A stretch of DNA of 64,000 nucleotides from contig NC_090030.1 in NCBI RefSeq assembly GCF_037176765.1, positions 24,335,378-24,399,377 on the forward strand. Direction: 5' to 3'. This document shows, piece by piece, positions 41,716 through 52,821 of the stretch (position 1 is the stretch's first letter; each line of letters starts with the position of its first letter). Below the pieces are notes generated by a model that was not told the DNA's origin, did not search any database, and saw nothing but the letters and a program-made list of their open reading frames with translations. Source of the DNA: Anolis sagrei. Taxonomy: Eukaryota; Chordata; Lepidosauria; Squamata; Anolidae. The position numbers and the translations under genes were made by a program.

Positions 41716-42357
41716 GCTGCCTCAGATTAAAAACCTTTGGATTTTCTTAAAACAGAGTCTCTAGATGGCTCAAAGGTTCAACAAAGTTCTTTATTAATGA
41801 AAACAAACAGGTACTTCAAAGCTTTCTTAACAGTCTATTGGCTCTCTCTCAGTCTTGTCCACAGGGAACAGGCACTATCTTCATAACTGTAACTAATGGG
41901 GAAATCCTTAACTTCTAATCTGGGCAGTCTGTCTTTGCCTCTGTCGGCGTGGAGCCCCTGCACCCGGTACCAACTGCTTCTGGCTTCCGCGAGAAACTCT
42001 TACCAAGCAGAACTTTGTAGACTTCCAGGGAAAAAGGAGTTCAGGTTTCAGTGATGGCTGACTGAAGTCCCTCAGCGAAGGAGCTGTAAGGCTGTATATC
42101 TTCCGGCCAAGCTGTGGGGCTGTATCTCCCCGGCCAAGCCGTAAAAGACGAAGCTTTCCACAGGAGCTCTTGGTATTATGTCCTGCATGAAAGGCTTCTC
42201 TGTGTGGACTGAACTCAAAATGGCTCCTATTCCCTCTAAAACCCAAAAAGGGGGCGGGACCTGGGAACCTAACTATAATTGACAGGTGGCTTGCCCTATG
42301 ATTGCAGCCAAAAGAAGCCACCTATCTACAGAGTCCCTGAAACTTAGGACTATAACA
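41716..42357 (-). mobile_element. Possible solo LTR (fossil), family unknown
   Basis: In minus orientation starts TGTTATAGTCC, is GC-rich in the middle, has AATAAAGAACTTTGTTGAAC near 41790 and ends CA. No target-site duplication was found, so ends are tentative. The 137-codon minus frame (41908-42321) falls inside it. Confidence 0.4.
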
Positions 42358-42699
42358 AACATTAAATGCAAAGCAAACAAAATTGGAGCTCCTGGTACAG
42401 TTGTACCTGCACAAGTAGTTTAGTACAAAGGTTCAAAAAGGGTAAAAATATATACATTAGTCTCTTTGAATTCAGGCAGAGATCAGAGGAATAAAATAGT
42501 CCTTTTAAATAGTTTTAAAATAAGCCCCATGCCTTAAAATGATCAGCCTTTTAGATAGTTGGTAGCCAGCAATTTCTCTTCACTGTCCAAAGTTAGAAAA
42601 TGGCAGAATGACAGTTAGAACCGTTGGTCTCAGCAGCTAGCCAGAGGCAGCAGCCAATTGGAATCCTGGCTCTAGGCACACTCAGCCAATGAGGCTAAC

Positions 42700-42901
42700 T
42701 TCAATGTATGGCGGCAACACACCATACATTCGATGCTGGTGGTCTTTGCTTCTTCCAGCATGCTGACATTTGTCTTCCTGCCTTCCCAAGAGATTTGCAG
42801 GATTTTCCAGAGGCAATGCTGATGGAATTGTTCCAGGAGTTGAGTGTGCTGTCTGTAGACAGTCCACGTTTCGCAGGCATATAACAAGGTTGGGAGGACA
42901 A
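42700..42901 (-). mobile_element. LINE family B fragment
   Basis: Minus strand reads LYACETWTVYRQHTQLLEQF, a segment of the family B C-terminal region. 42358-42699 upstream is unassigned. Confidence 0.85.
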
Positions 42902-43694
42902 TCTATATATATAAAAATGCTCTGTGCATAATGAGTATCTTAAAAAAAAAAGAACCAATGAACGAAAACACACCAAATTTGGCAACAAAAAGTCTCACAA
43001 CACAAGGAGTGACCATCACTCAAAAAAATATGATTTTGTCATTTGGGAGTTGTAGTTGCTGGGATTTATAGTTCACCTACAATTAAAGAGCATTCTGAAC
43101 TCCACCGACGATTGAATTGAACCAAACTTGGCACACAGGACTCCTCTGACCAACGGGAAACACTAGAAGGGTTTGGTGGGCATTGACCTTGAGTTTTGGA
43201 GTTGTAGTTCACCTACATCCCGAGAGCACTGTGGACTCAAACAATGATGGATCTGGACCAAACTTGACAGGAATACTCAATATGCCCAAATGTGAACAAA
43301 GATGGAGTTTGGGGAAAATAGACCTTGACATTTGGGAGTTGTAGTTATTGGGATTTATAATTCACCTACAACCTGGGAAGCATTCCGAACCCCACCAACA
43401 ATAGAATTGGGCCAAACATCTCACACAGAACCCTCATGACCAACAGAAAATACTGTGTCTTCTGGTGGTCTTTGGTGACCCTTCTGACACCCCCCCCCCC
43501 CGGGTCTTTACTTCCCAGGTTGAGAAATGTTGCCTTAAGGCCATCCAGTCCAACTCACTTCACCAGGGCAAGAAAACCCCTCCTGACAAAGGGCCATTCA
43601 GCCATTCACACATACACACATATGTATATGACAGATGCAGTATCAAAGATTTGAAAGGGGACCCCAGAGTAGGCAAACCAGACAATCTCCACAT
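42902..43694 (+). mobile_element. Non-autonomous Helitron with shared core
   Basis: Starts TCTATATATATAAAAATGCT after an A, then CACACCAAATTTGGCAACAA, two rounds of core, a hAT-like end (CCCAGGTTGAGAAATGTTG, 43517-43535) and a segment shared with 13331-13550. Its 3' end is lost at the LINE junction at 43695. Confidence 0.68.
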
Positions 43695-44622
43695 CAACAA
43701 TCCCACTGGAGCATTGCAGCGCACTCAAATACCTGGGAGTCACTCTGGACCGTGCTCTGATCTACAAGAAGCACTGCTTGAATATCAAGCAAAAAGTGGG
43801 TGCTAGAAACAATATCATACGAAAGCTGATTGGCACAACCTGGGGATCACAACCAGACATAGTAAAGACATCTGCCATTGCGCTATGTTACTCTGCTGCT
43901 GAGTATGCATGCCCAGTGTGGAACACATCTCACCACGCTAAAAGAGTGGATGTAGCTCTTAATGAGACATGCCGCATTATCACGGGGTGTCTGTGCCCTA
44001 CACCACTGGAGAAATTACACTGTTTAGCCAGTATTGCACCACCTGACATCTGCCGGGAAGTAGCAGCCAATAGTGAAAGGACCAAGGCAGAGACATCTCC
44101 AGCTCATCCCCTGTTTGGGTATCAGCCAGCACGTCAACGACTTAAATCAAGAAATAGTTTTCTAAGATCTACACTCGCTGGAACACCTCAGCAAGCGAGA
44201 GTCCAAAAGTGGCAGGCTCAAACCCAGCACCTCAATCAGTGGCTGATACCAAATGAGAGACTCCCCCCTGGGCACACAGAAGACTGGGCGACTTGGAAGG
44301 CCCTGAACAGACTGCGCTCTGGCACCACGAGATGCAGAGCCAACCTTCAGAAATGGGGCCACAAAGTGGAATCCACAACATGTGAGTGTGGAGAAGAGCA
44401 AACCACTGACCACCTGCTGCAGTGCAACCTGAGCCCTGCCACACGCACAATGGAGGACCTTCTTGCGGCAACACCAGAAGCACTCCAAGTGGCCAGATAC
44501 TGGTCAAAGGACATCTAATCAACTATCAAGCTTGCAAACTTTGTATTTTGTCTGTTTGTTTGTTTTGTTCTGTTAGAAATGTAATACAATTGTCTGGTTG
44601 CCCCTGACACGATAAATAAATA
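43695..44622 (+). mobile_element. LINE family A, 3' half, best-preserved C-terminus
   Basis: 246-codon frame: NIKQKVGARNNIIRKLIGTT, YACPVWNTSHHAKRVDVALN, LASIAPPDICREVAANSER, and near the end CECGEEQTTDHLLQC (CxC-x7-H-x4-C). Ends with TCTGGTTGCCCCTGACACGA and TAAATAAATA. Confidence 0.93.
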
Positions 44623-44876
44623 TTAGGAAGGTTGAGAAATACTGCTCTGCTGCCAAATAGGTGTGCATTTCCTCTTTTCCAACCCCATAAAAGTAGCCAG
44701 TGGAGGAAAACCAGCTTCAGGTTGGAAGAGAACCCCAAAGGGAAACCAATGCTCCTCCTTGGCAGCATCTCACCTCCTTCCGACTTAAGGGGAAGGCTTA
44801 TTGGGAGGAAATTGGGCATCTCTGCTTTCTCCATCAAAGCGGAGGATCTAGATCTTTCTCCTAAGGCAGTGGTTCT

Positions 44877-45529
44877 CAACCTTCCTAATGCCGCGACCCC
44901 TTAATACCCTTCCTCATGTTATGGTGACCCCCAACCATAAAATTATTTTTGTTGCAACTTCATAATTGTAATTTGGCTATTGTTATGGATTGTAATGTAA
45001 ATATCTGAGATGCATGATGTATTTTCATTCACAGCACCAAATTTGGCCCAAATACCCAATATGCCCAAATTTGAATACTGGTGGGGTTGGGGGAGAGTAT
45101 TGATTTTGTCCTGTGGGAGTTGTAGTTGCTGGGATTTATAGTTCACCTACAATCAAAGAGCATTCTGAATTCTACCAACAATTGAATTGAATCAAACTTG
45201 GCACACAGAACTCCCATGAACAACAAAAAGTACTGGAAGGGTTTGGTGGGCATTGACCTTGAGTTTTGGAAGTTGTAGTTCACCTACATCCACTGAGCAC
45301 TGTAGACTCAAACAATGATGGATCTGGACCAAACTTGGCACGAATTCTCAATATGCCCAAATATGATCACTGGTAGAGTTTGGGGGAAATAGACCTTGAC
45401 ATTTGGGAGTTGTAGTTGCTGGGAGTTCACCTACAATCAAAGAGCATTCTGAACCCTACCAACGATTTAACTGGGCCAAACTTCCCACACAGAACCTCCA
45501 TGACCAACAGAAAATACTGAGAAATCCTG
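44877..45529 (+). mobile_element. hAT element with exact duplication
   Basis: 653 bases flanked by TCCTAAGG at 44869-44876 and 45530-45537. Starts CAGTGGTTCTCAACCTTCCT and ends TTTCTCA-like inverse (GAGAAATCCTG). First 170 bases resemble the rodent URR1 hAT element; interior is the shared core. A scrap of the same end lies at 44623-44645. Confidence 0.9.
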
Positions 45530-45591
45530 TCCTAAGGCATCCTCCTCCTCTCCCTCCGACGCAAAATTGGGAGGAAAAGGAGGATAAAGCT

Positions 45592-45755
45592 GGGTTGTTG
45601 TAGGTTTTTCCGGGCTATATGGCCATGTTCTGGAGGCAATTTTTCTCCTGACGTTTCGCCTGCATCTATGAGAAAAATTGCCTCCAGAACATGGCCATAT
45701 AGCCCGGAAAAACCTACAACCCAGTGATTCCTGCCATGAAAGCCTTCGACAATAC
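45592..45755. mobile_element. PLE fold-back insertion, 164 bp
   Basis: Left arm (45592-45655) and right arm are exact inverses over about 52 bases (TTTTTCCGGGCTATATGGCC...). Loop is CCTGACGTTTCGCCTGCATC, i.e. part of the hammerhead. Flanked by the perfect 12-bp duplication GAGGATAAAGCT (45580-45591, 45756-45767). Confidence 0.92.
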
Positions 45756-45767
45756 GAGGATAAAGCT

Positions 45768-46560
45768 GCTTTTGCGCCTTTTACGCACTCCTCGCCCTTC
45801 TTTTTCCCACGATTTCCCGGAAAAGAAAGCCAAAGGCTAAGCTTTCATTCGGGATCAGCACGCGAGAAGCAACACCCGAATGGGACCCAGCTTTTCCGAC
45901 ACGGAAAGCTTTTCCGACAAGCGGCTCCAAGGCTTCCCTTTCCAGGGAAAGAGGGAGCAAAGTTTGGGCGCTTTCCTTGTTTTGCGCATTAGAACCGGCT
46001 GGCGCTTTGCAATCTCAGGATTGAAACGAGGAAAACGTCTTTCCCACAGCCCTAAATCCCAGGGAAAAATCCCTAAATCTATTGGAAGGAGTCCAAAGGG
46101 GAACTAGAGCTCGTGCCCAAAAGATTGTCGCCCACATTGAACGCAAAGTCGCCACAAAAGGAAAAGCCGGGAGGGGCGCGTCAGAGCGCAAATGTGGAAA
46201 AGGGAAGCAGGTTCCTCTCCAAAAGAGAGCCCAAAGCCAAGCTTGGATCCCATGGGATCAGGAGATCCCTCGCCTCCAGGTCTTCAAAGGAAAAGCAGGG
46301 CTATCAAGGAAGAGGGAAAGAGGCAGCTGAGGTTCTGCACTTGTCTTTTGGGCTTAAACGCAAGAGACAAAAAGCACTTTTGTGTTGCAAAGCTGCGGAT
46401 GGACTCCTTTGGAATGTCTCCTTTGGAGCCCTTTAATCAAAATTTTGGATGGTCATTTGTCGGGAAGGCTTGGTTAATGTCTCCCTTCCCCATCAGGAAA
46501 AAGGGCTGGACTAGATAGCCTTTAGGGGATTCCTTCCAATTGTATGAATTGTCCTTTGGT
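45768..46560. other. Unassigned sequence ending in a CR1 relic
   Basis: 45770-46420 is GC-moderate and not recognised; overlapping open frames there show no known domain. 46430-46560 is a faint CR1 tail (GGGCTGGACTAGATAGCC). Confidence 0.5.
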
Positions 46561-46578
46561 TTCCCTTGCTCTCCTTAA

Positions 46579-47306
46579 TCTATATAAATAAAAATGTAAT
46601 GTTCGTTTGTAGGATTAACAGAATTCAAAAACCACTGGATGAATTGACACCAAATTTGGACACAAGACACCTAACAACCCAACGTATGTCCTTCACTCAA
46701 AAAAAAATTGATTTTGTCATTTGGGAGTTATACTTGCTGGATTTATAGTTCACCTACAATCAAAGAGCATTCTCAACCTCACCAACGATGGAATTGAGCC
46801 AAACTTGGCACAGAGTTCTCCCATGGCCAACAGAAAATACTGAAATACTCTCTGCCCCGGAGTGTGGTGGAGGCTCCTTCTTTGGAAGCTTTTAAACAGA
46901 GGCTGGATGGCCATCTGTCAGGGGTGATTTGAATGCAATATTCCTGCTTCTTGGCAGGGGGTTGGACTGGATGGCCCATGAGGTCTCTTCCAACTCTTTG
47001 ATTCTATGGTGGGCAGTGTCATTTGGTTTTGGAGTTGTAGTTCACCTACATCCAGAGAGCACTGTGGACTCAAACAATGATGGGTTTGAACCAAACTCTG
47101 CACAAATACTCCATATGCCCAAATGTGAACACTGGTGGAGTTTGGGGAAAATAGAATCTTGACATTTGGGAGTTGTAGTTGCTGGGATTTATAGTTCACT
47201 TACAATCACAGAGCATTCTGAACCCCACTGACAATAGAATTGGGCCAAACCTCCCACAAAGAACCCCCATGTGGGCCACAGCTACTCGTGGCAGTAGACG
47301 GCTAGT
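46579..47306 (+). mobile_element. Non-autonomous Helitron, both ends present
   Basis: 5' TCTATATAAATAAAAATGTA after A; 3' hairpin GCCAC/GTGGC (47275-47292) then CTAGT at 47302-47306 followed by T, as expected for A/T insertion. Interior is the shared core; a CR1 tail (46848-47008) is inserted. Confidence 0.83.
46848..47008 (+). mobile_element. CR1 3' end inside the Helitron
   Basis: CTCTCTGCCCCGGAGTGTGG to TTTGATTCTATG. Confidence 0.9.
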
Positions 47307-47383
47307 TTTAGATAAGAGATATACATAGTTATAGAGACAGACAGATATAGCAATAAATAGATAAGAGATATAAATATAGTTAT

Positions 47384-47625
47384 ATGTATTGTCAAAGGCT
47401 TTCATGGCCGGAATCACTGGGTTGTGGTGAGTTTTCGGGGCTGTATGGTCATGTTCCAGAAGCATTCTCTCCTGATGTTTTGCCTGCATCTATGGCAGGT
47501 ATCCTCAGAGCTTGTGAGGTCCTCATAACCTCTGAGGATGCCGGCCACAGATGCAGGCAAAACGTCGAGACAATGCTTCTGGAACATGGCTGTACAGCAC
47601 TGAAAACTCACAACAATCCAGTTAT
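47384..47625. mobile_element. PLE fold-back insertion
   Basis: Minus-strand tail (47384-47520) followed by plus-strand tail (47521-47625). The two hammerheads face outwards from the centre; both cores are altered (GATGTTTTGCC; GCAAAACGTC). Confidence 0.85.
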
Positions 47626-48056
47626 AGTTATAGTTACAGAGATAGAGAGATGGATATAGATATATAGAGATTGATAGACAGACATGGGGGGGGGGTGCAC
47701 ATGTGCACACACACACAAAATGGATATATACATAGATATATATTTAGCTATAGAGATATAGACAGACATAGTGATATAGGTAGAGATAGATTCAGACACA
47801 GATTGTTCTAGAGATCGAGATAGATTTAGAGATCGATATAGAGATTTAAAGATAGACATAGTTATAAAGATTTAGATATAAAAAGACAGGGACAGTTATA
47901 GAGATGTAGATTTAGATATAGACAGACACGGAGACATAGGAATAGCAATAGAAATATAGATATAGCGATAGAAATATTAGATACAGACATGGTTATAGAC
48001 TACTGGGAGTTGTAGGCCAAAATATCTGCGGACCCACAGGTTGAGAACCATTGCCT
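47626..48056. repeat. TATAGA-type low complexity, then hAT MITE end
   Basis: GATATAGA, TAGACAGACA repeats to 47997; 47998-48056 ends CCCACAGGTTGAGAACCATT, the end of the 32958-type MITE. Confidence 0.8.
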
Positions 48057-48183
48057 TAAAGGAATGCCACTTTCCTCAAGTAAGGAAAGACCTTCCCACA
48101 AATCCACATCTTATTATACCCTCCCCAAATTGGGGGAGATGTCAACAGACTTGCTTGTGGTTGAAAAGCCCAAACGGTTAATT

Positions 48184-48405
48184 CAAAGGCTCTCAGGGTC
48201 GGAATCACTGGGTTGCCTTGAGTTTTCTGGGCTGTATGGCCATGTTCCAGAAGCATTTTCTCCTGGTGTTTCACCCACATCTATGGCAGGCATCCTCAGA
48301 GGTTGAGGGGTCTGTTGGATGACTGCCAATAGATGTGGGCAAAATGTCAGGAGGGAATGCTTCTGGAACATGGCCACAGAGCCTGGAAACCTCGAGGCAA
48401 CCCTG
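48184..48405. mobile_element. PLE fold-back insertion
   Basis: CATGTTCCAGAAGCATTTTC on the left and GAATGCTTCTGGAACATGGC on the right: inverted tails again, hammerheads decayed. Confidence 0.82.
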
Positions 48406-49490
48406 TTAATTTATTAGATGTGTATATCCTGCTTTACTATTCTCTCCGTTTTGCACAAAAGACCCTCATATGGTGTTTTAGGCCTTGAAATTCAGCAAAC
48501 TCTTAATATGGATGGAGTTTTGGATTTTAATAGGTTTTCGAGAAAATATACACCAAATTACAAACCGTCCCTCATGCGGTGCTTCTCTGTGGCAAAGAGA
48601 AAAAGCCAACCATGAAGGAACCTCTGAGTTTTCAGACCTTTCTCCATTTGGGAGGACTTCCTTCTACTGACAAACCATCGCAAACCCAGGAGAATGTAAC
48701 CCAAAACCACCAATTTCCATCCTTTAGCCTACAATTAAATTATGTTTTCATAAAAAGCCGCAAACGTATTTTTAGGTTGGGGGCAGAGTGCCGTTAACAT
48801 CTTCGCAAGTGAATTCACATCTATGGGAACGAACACTGGAGAGTTCTGTAATGTCTGGATCCAGGATTTAATGTCCCTTAAAACCATTCCAAGTTGATGC
48901 TTTTGATCTTACTGTATTTCGATGCAACAGATAGTGTTGGTCTAATTTTACCCATTTTTTGTGCAGATATTTTGCTTAACCTTTGGTTTCATTACATCTT
49001 TACACATGGATCTTTATTGCTATAACAGGCTATTAGGATCCCTTTGTTGTGAGGTACCTTTGGTTTTGATTTATGGCCACTTTCTCCTAGTTGTCTCGCC
49101 TTCTCCTGAGGCTGAAAACAGTTCGATGTCTGGATTGGAATCTCGCTCTTTAAGTTTGAATCAGAAATGCAAACCAAATCCAAGACATTGGCAATGTTTG
49201 GTCAGAAAGAGCTTGCTATTGCCTTCTTTTGAGGCCGAGAGTGTGTGACTTGCCCAAAGTCCCCCAATGAGTTTCCATGCCTGAGCGCAAACTCCGAAGC
49301 CTTCTCAAACAATTACACAAGCCAACAAGATAATTTTTTTTTGCAATAATCAGAAATGAAAGTAGAACAGTTTAAATCAATTTAAAATTTTAAATATGTC
49401 TTTATTTTTTCCATCATGCCAACTTTTTAAAATATGTGACGGGTTGTACATTACAGCACACTGTAAAGTCTGCACATTTTGCATCACATT
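48406..49490. other. Unassigned intergenic sequence
   Basis: No repeat, ORF with a known domain, or RNA gene recognised. Confidence 0.5.
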
Positions 49491-49494
49491 CGTG

Positions 49495-50095
49495 TAACAA
49501 AAGCCAACATGTATTTGTCATCAAATATAATTTTAGGAGTTTTCTGCATTAAATTCAGATCTGTGTTTATTTTTTCTCTATCACGTGTAGGTTTTGCAAT
49601 TATGCTAATCAAAATCAATGCATTTACACACTGATATCAATAGAATGTAATTAACCACAAGCCAACAAGTATTTTTCATCAGATATGATTATAGGTCATT
49701 CTTATAGATTTTTGCACTGAATTCAGATTTATGTTTATTTTTTCACTGGGTTGCTGTGAGTTTGCTGGGTTGTAGGGCATGTTCCAGAAGCATTCTCTCC
49801 TGATATTTCACTTGCATCTATGGCAAGCATCCTCAGAAGTTATGAGGTATTTTTGCTCTATCACATGTAGTTTTTGCGAGAAGGCTAATTGAATAATTAA
49901 TGCATTTACACACTGATTATCAATTAGATTCTATTGCTATCAGTGCATAAATGAATAAATTATTCGATTCACCTCATAGCAAAAACTACACGTGATGGAG
50001 AAAAAATAAACACAAATCTGAATTCAGCATGAAAAACTCCATAAGAATGACCTATACTCATATCTGATGAAAAATACTTGTTGGTTTGTGTTATT
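49495..50095. repeat. Fold-back element: direct copy plus 435-bp palindrome, with PLE insertion
   Basis: 49656-50090 is a palindrome (CAAGCCAACAAGTATTTTTC ... AAATACTTGTTGGTTTGTG), arms about 165 bases, centre near 49927. A PLE tail (about 49745-49850) interrupts only the left arm. 49495-49650 is a direct partial copy of the left arm and centre. Confidence 0.85.
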
Positions 50096-50099
50096 ATTA

Positions 50100-50559
50100 T
50101 TGATAGAGACATTATCATAATAGACATAATATCTATTATTGATAGATATTATTGGACAAAGAATGAGCCCTTTATAACAGCCACATTAAGAATAGCCTTA
50201 ATAACAAGAACAACAAGAACAAGAACAACACACTTAGACTAGCTTTGAGTTAGCTTTAGATCTTAAAAAGGTTTAATTTTCCCCGCAACCGGTGTATACA
50301 TGTATGTGTGTGTGTTTATATATCGTTCCTTTAGTCTGTGGCAGGACGGCATTAGTGTAATGTTACACCAAACTGTCCCAAAGAGCATGGGTCAGAAGGG
50401 GATTTAAAGGGGCCATCAACCCACAATAAAGCAATAAACCAAGATGCGAAGGATGGATAGATAGATGGATGATGAGGCTGAGGTTCAATGGAGCTGTTTC
50501 TCCCCAATCAACAAACAGGCCAACGCAAACAAACCTTTTCCACTCCGACCGGTGCCAAC
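50100..50559. other. Unassigned, flanking miR-16c
   Basis: AT-rich with AACAAGAAC and TGTGTGTG runs; nothing recognised. Confidence 0.4.
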
Positions 50560-50650
50560 ATCGAACCCGATTAAAGCAGCAAAGCAATACTGGAGGGCAA
50601 ACGTATTATCCTAGACTCCAGTATTTACGTGCTGCTAGAGCCGGGTGGAC
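50560..50650 (-). ncRNA. mir-16c: pre-miR-16c homologue
   Basis: On the minus strand positions 50637-50616 read TAGCAGCACGTAAATACTGG plus AG, which equals chicken miR-16c as I remember it; the seed AGCAGCA is that of the miR-15/16/195/424/497/503 family. The 3p arm (50593-50572) holds CCAGTATT and TGCTGCT, giving 10 paired bases, a 4x4 internal loop and 7 more pairs, with a loop of about 20 bases. This is a canonical precursor. The family represses cell-cycle genes such as cyclins D and E. It lies 13 kb beyond the HPRT1 end, on the opposite strand. Confidence 0.95.
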
Positions 50651-50659
50651 AAACGCATC

Positions 50660-51590
50660 CCTTTCTAGTTCTGGGAAGCTTTAATATGGGGTTTACATAT
50701 CAGAGAGAGAAGGGATTAGACATATATATATTTGGGTAGGTTTCCTTGCTTCCTGAACACCAAAGATCCTAAAATCGAGAAATCAATTTTGCACAAATTA
50801 TTAAAATTATATATATTCAAATAATATTTTAAGGGCACCCCAACTTTTCCCCTTAAACTCCAGAAAATTGGGTTGTAAACCCAAACTCTTCTCTCCCTCT
50901 TCTCAAACTCAGATAATCTTTTTCTCCCTTTCCTTAAGATAATAAGAATATGTTTTAATAATATTTGGAGGGCAATATTTCAACCCCCTAAGCTTTTGGA
51001 AGTTTCCTCTTTTCCTCAAACTCTCAAAAAACAAAATGAGTTTGAATCTCTCTCTCTATTTTTTTTTTGGAGCCACCTTTTAAAACCTCTCAAATGAAAA
51101 TAAAATAAAAGTAAAATAAGATAAGATAAAATAATAATAAAATAAAGTCACGTACATTAAAATAAGATAAAATAAAGTAAATAAAAAGAAAATAAAAAGA
51201 CAATAAAGTCAAGTAAATTAAAATAAGATAAAATAATAAAATAAAGTCAGGTGAAGTAAAACAAAATAAAATAAAGTTGAATAAAATATAAAACAAACAA
51301 AATAAAACCACAACAGATACCAAGACCCTTCTAGAATGCAAAGGGATCTTATAGTGCCTTGGGCTGTATCTGCACTGCCATATAATACAGTTCGAACAGC
51401 ATTAAAGTGCCGATGAAGACCGTTTAGACTGCATTACACGGATCTACACTGACTTTATAATACAGTTCAATAACTCAGCTTTCATGGTCTAAATCTACCT
51501 TGTCAGAGGAAGCGTAGCCTTTTTCTCTTAGTTTCAAAGGGGACTACAAAGGTGCAGTTGCGTACGGAATCCTATTGAGTTCAATGGGAT
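50660..51590. repeat. Between microRNAs: AT-rich tract
   Basis: 51090-51310 is an AAAATAAAGT-type repeat. 51360-51480 resembles a MITE (CACTGCCATATAATACAGTT). The rest is not recognised. Confidence 0.6.
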
Positions 51591-51745
51591 ATTTCAGATT
51601 CAGGGTGAATCTACACTGTAGAAACAGATGCAGCTTGGCACCCCTTGAGCTCAATGGATCTATGAAAGTACAGTTTTGCAATGAGGTGCAATTGATCTGC
51701 CAAACTACAACTCCCAGGATTCTGGAGAATTAATTTGACTGAAAG
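51590..51745. mobile_element. Palindromic MITE (CATCTACACTG type), decayed
   Basis: GAATCTACACTGTAGAAACA and AACTACAACTCCCAGGATTC are parts of the family seen at 52822. Confidence 0.6.
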
Positions 51746-51899
51746 GGAAACCAACCGTGATACTTTCCCCTGCTTTTCCCCTCTGTATTTGTTTTCTCAA
51801 AGTGAGAGGGGACGGTGCCGTTTCAAGCCATAAAGTGCCCAAGAACCTACCTGACGGTCCTGGCGATAGAAGAGGATCTCTTTTTGCGTCTTAATCCCA

Positions 51900-51976
51900 A
51901 AAGGTAATGAGGCAGCCCAGAACGGTCTGTATCTTCTGTGTCCCTACAAACCATGTTGTGCTGCTACATCACCTCC
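51900..51976 (-). ncRNA. mir-15c: pre-miR-15c homologue
   Basis: Minus strand 51966-51945 reads TAGCAGCACAACATGGTTTG plus TA, a miR-15-type mature sequence with seed AGCAGCA. The 3p arm (51929-51908) ends GGGCTGCCTCA, the usual end of miR-15 star strands. Pairing: ten bases ATGGTTTGTA with TACAGACCGT (two G-T), then GCAGC with GCTGC; loop of about 13 bases. Transcribed first in a minus-strand primary transcript, 1.3 kb before miR-16c. By position it corresponds to mammalian miR-424 (322). Confidence 0.93.
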
Positions 51977-52174
51977 GGGCCAAAAGGACAATCCCAAGAC
52001 AGGAGACTCTTGGCAAATTGAAGCCCCCCAAAAATCCAGGACGATTTGGAGCATATCCTCCTCCGTTCATACGAGAGAAAAAAGAGTGAACCCGGAACTG
52101 GGAGGCATTTGTCACAAGAGGAAAGGCAAGAGAGCTGAAATCCATGGCCCTGTGAAGTGAAAGTACGTCTACAC

Positions 52175-52309
52175 CAGTCATGGGCAAACTTTGACCCTAC
52201 AGGTGTTTTGGACTCCAACTCCTACAATTCCTAACAGCCAGTAGGCTGTTTAGGAATTGTGGGACTTGAAATTCAAAACACCTGGAGGGCCAAAGTTTGC
52301 CCATGCCTG
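52175..52309. mobile_element. MITE with CAGGCATGGGCAAACTTT ends
   Basis: Inverted repeats over about 60 bases; flanks GTCTACAC and GTCTAAAA (7 of 8), a hAT-type duplication. It is inserted near the end of the next palindromic MITE. Confidence 0.85.
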
Positions 52310-52500
52310 GTCTAAAATGTAAAATGAATGTGGTTTGGCACCACTTGCTCCTTGCTATTGAATACTGGTTGTCGTTTTTCGAGGCAGAGAAGGCTGCAGA
52401 GCTTATCAAACTGCAACTCTTGGGATTCCATAGCATCGAACCATGGCAGTTAAAGTGCTATGAAACTGCCTTAATTCTAAATTGTATATGCACCCCTAAT
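52310..52500. mobile_element. Palindromic MITE, split by 52175-52309
   Basis: GGTTTGGCACCACTTG and, reversed, ATGGCAGTTAAAGTGC. Confidence 0.75.
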
Positions 52501-52529
52501 CTAATAGTCATAATAACATAGTATTTTGC

Positions 52530-52769
52530 TTTATAGATAGGTAGATAGATAAAAGATAGCAAATAGAGACAGATAGATAGATGCACAATTAACAATAAAG
52601 ATAGACAATTAAATTAGTTAGATAGATAGATATATAGATAGCAACAAAGACAAATAGATGGACAGATAGACAAATAACTATATCGATGATAGATATAAAA
52701 ACAGATTAAATTAGATAGGTAGCAATAAAGACAAATCGACTGATAGATAGACAAATAACAATATTGATT

Positions 52770-52803
<34 letters not shown>

Positions 52804-52810
52804 AGCGAAA
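52530..52810. repeat. GATA-type microsatellite
   Basis: Interrupted (TAGA)n, ending in a pure run at 52766-52801. Confidence 0.93.
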
Positions 52811-52821
52811 GACAGAAAAAG

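Noticed and set aside
41908-42321. 137-codon minus-strand frame
   Set aside because: No similarity recognised and it sits in a probable LTR; not called as a gene.
48961-49248. 95-codon frame in unassigned intergenic sequence
   Set aside because: No domain, no splice context, no upstream promoter features.
37200-50500. miR-450 or miR-542 homologues, part of the mammalian cluster
   Set aside because: I looked for their seeds on both strands by eye and found no matching hairpin; absence is not proven.
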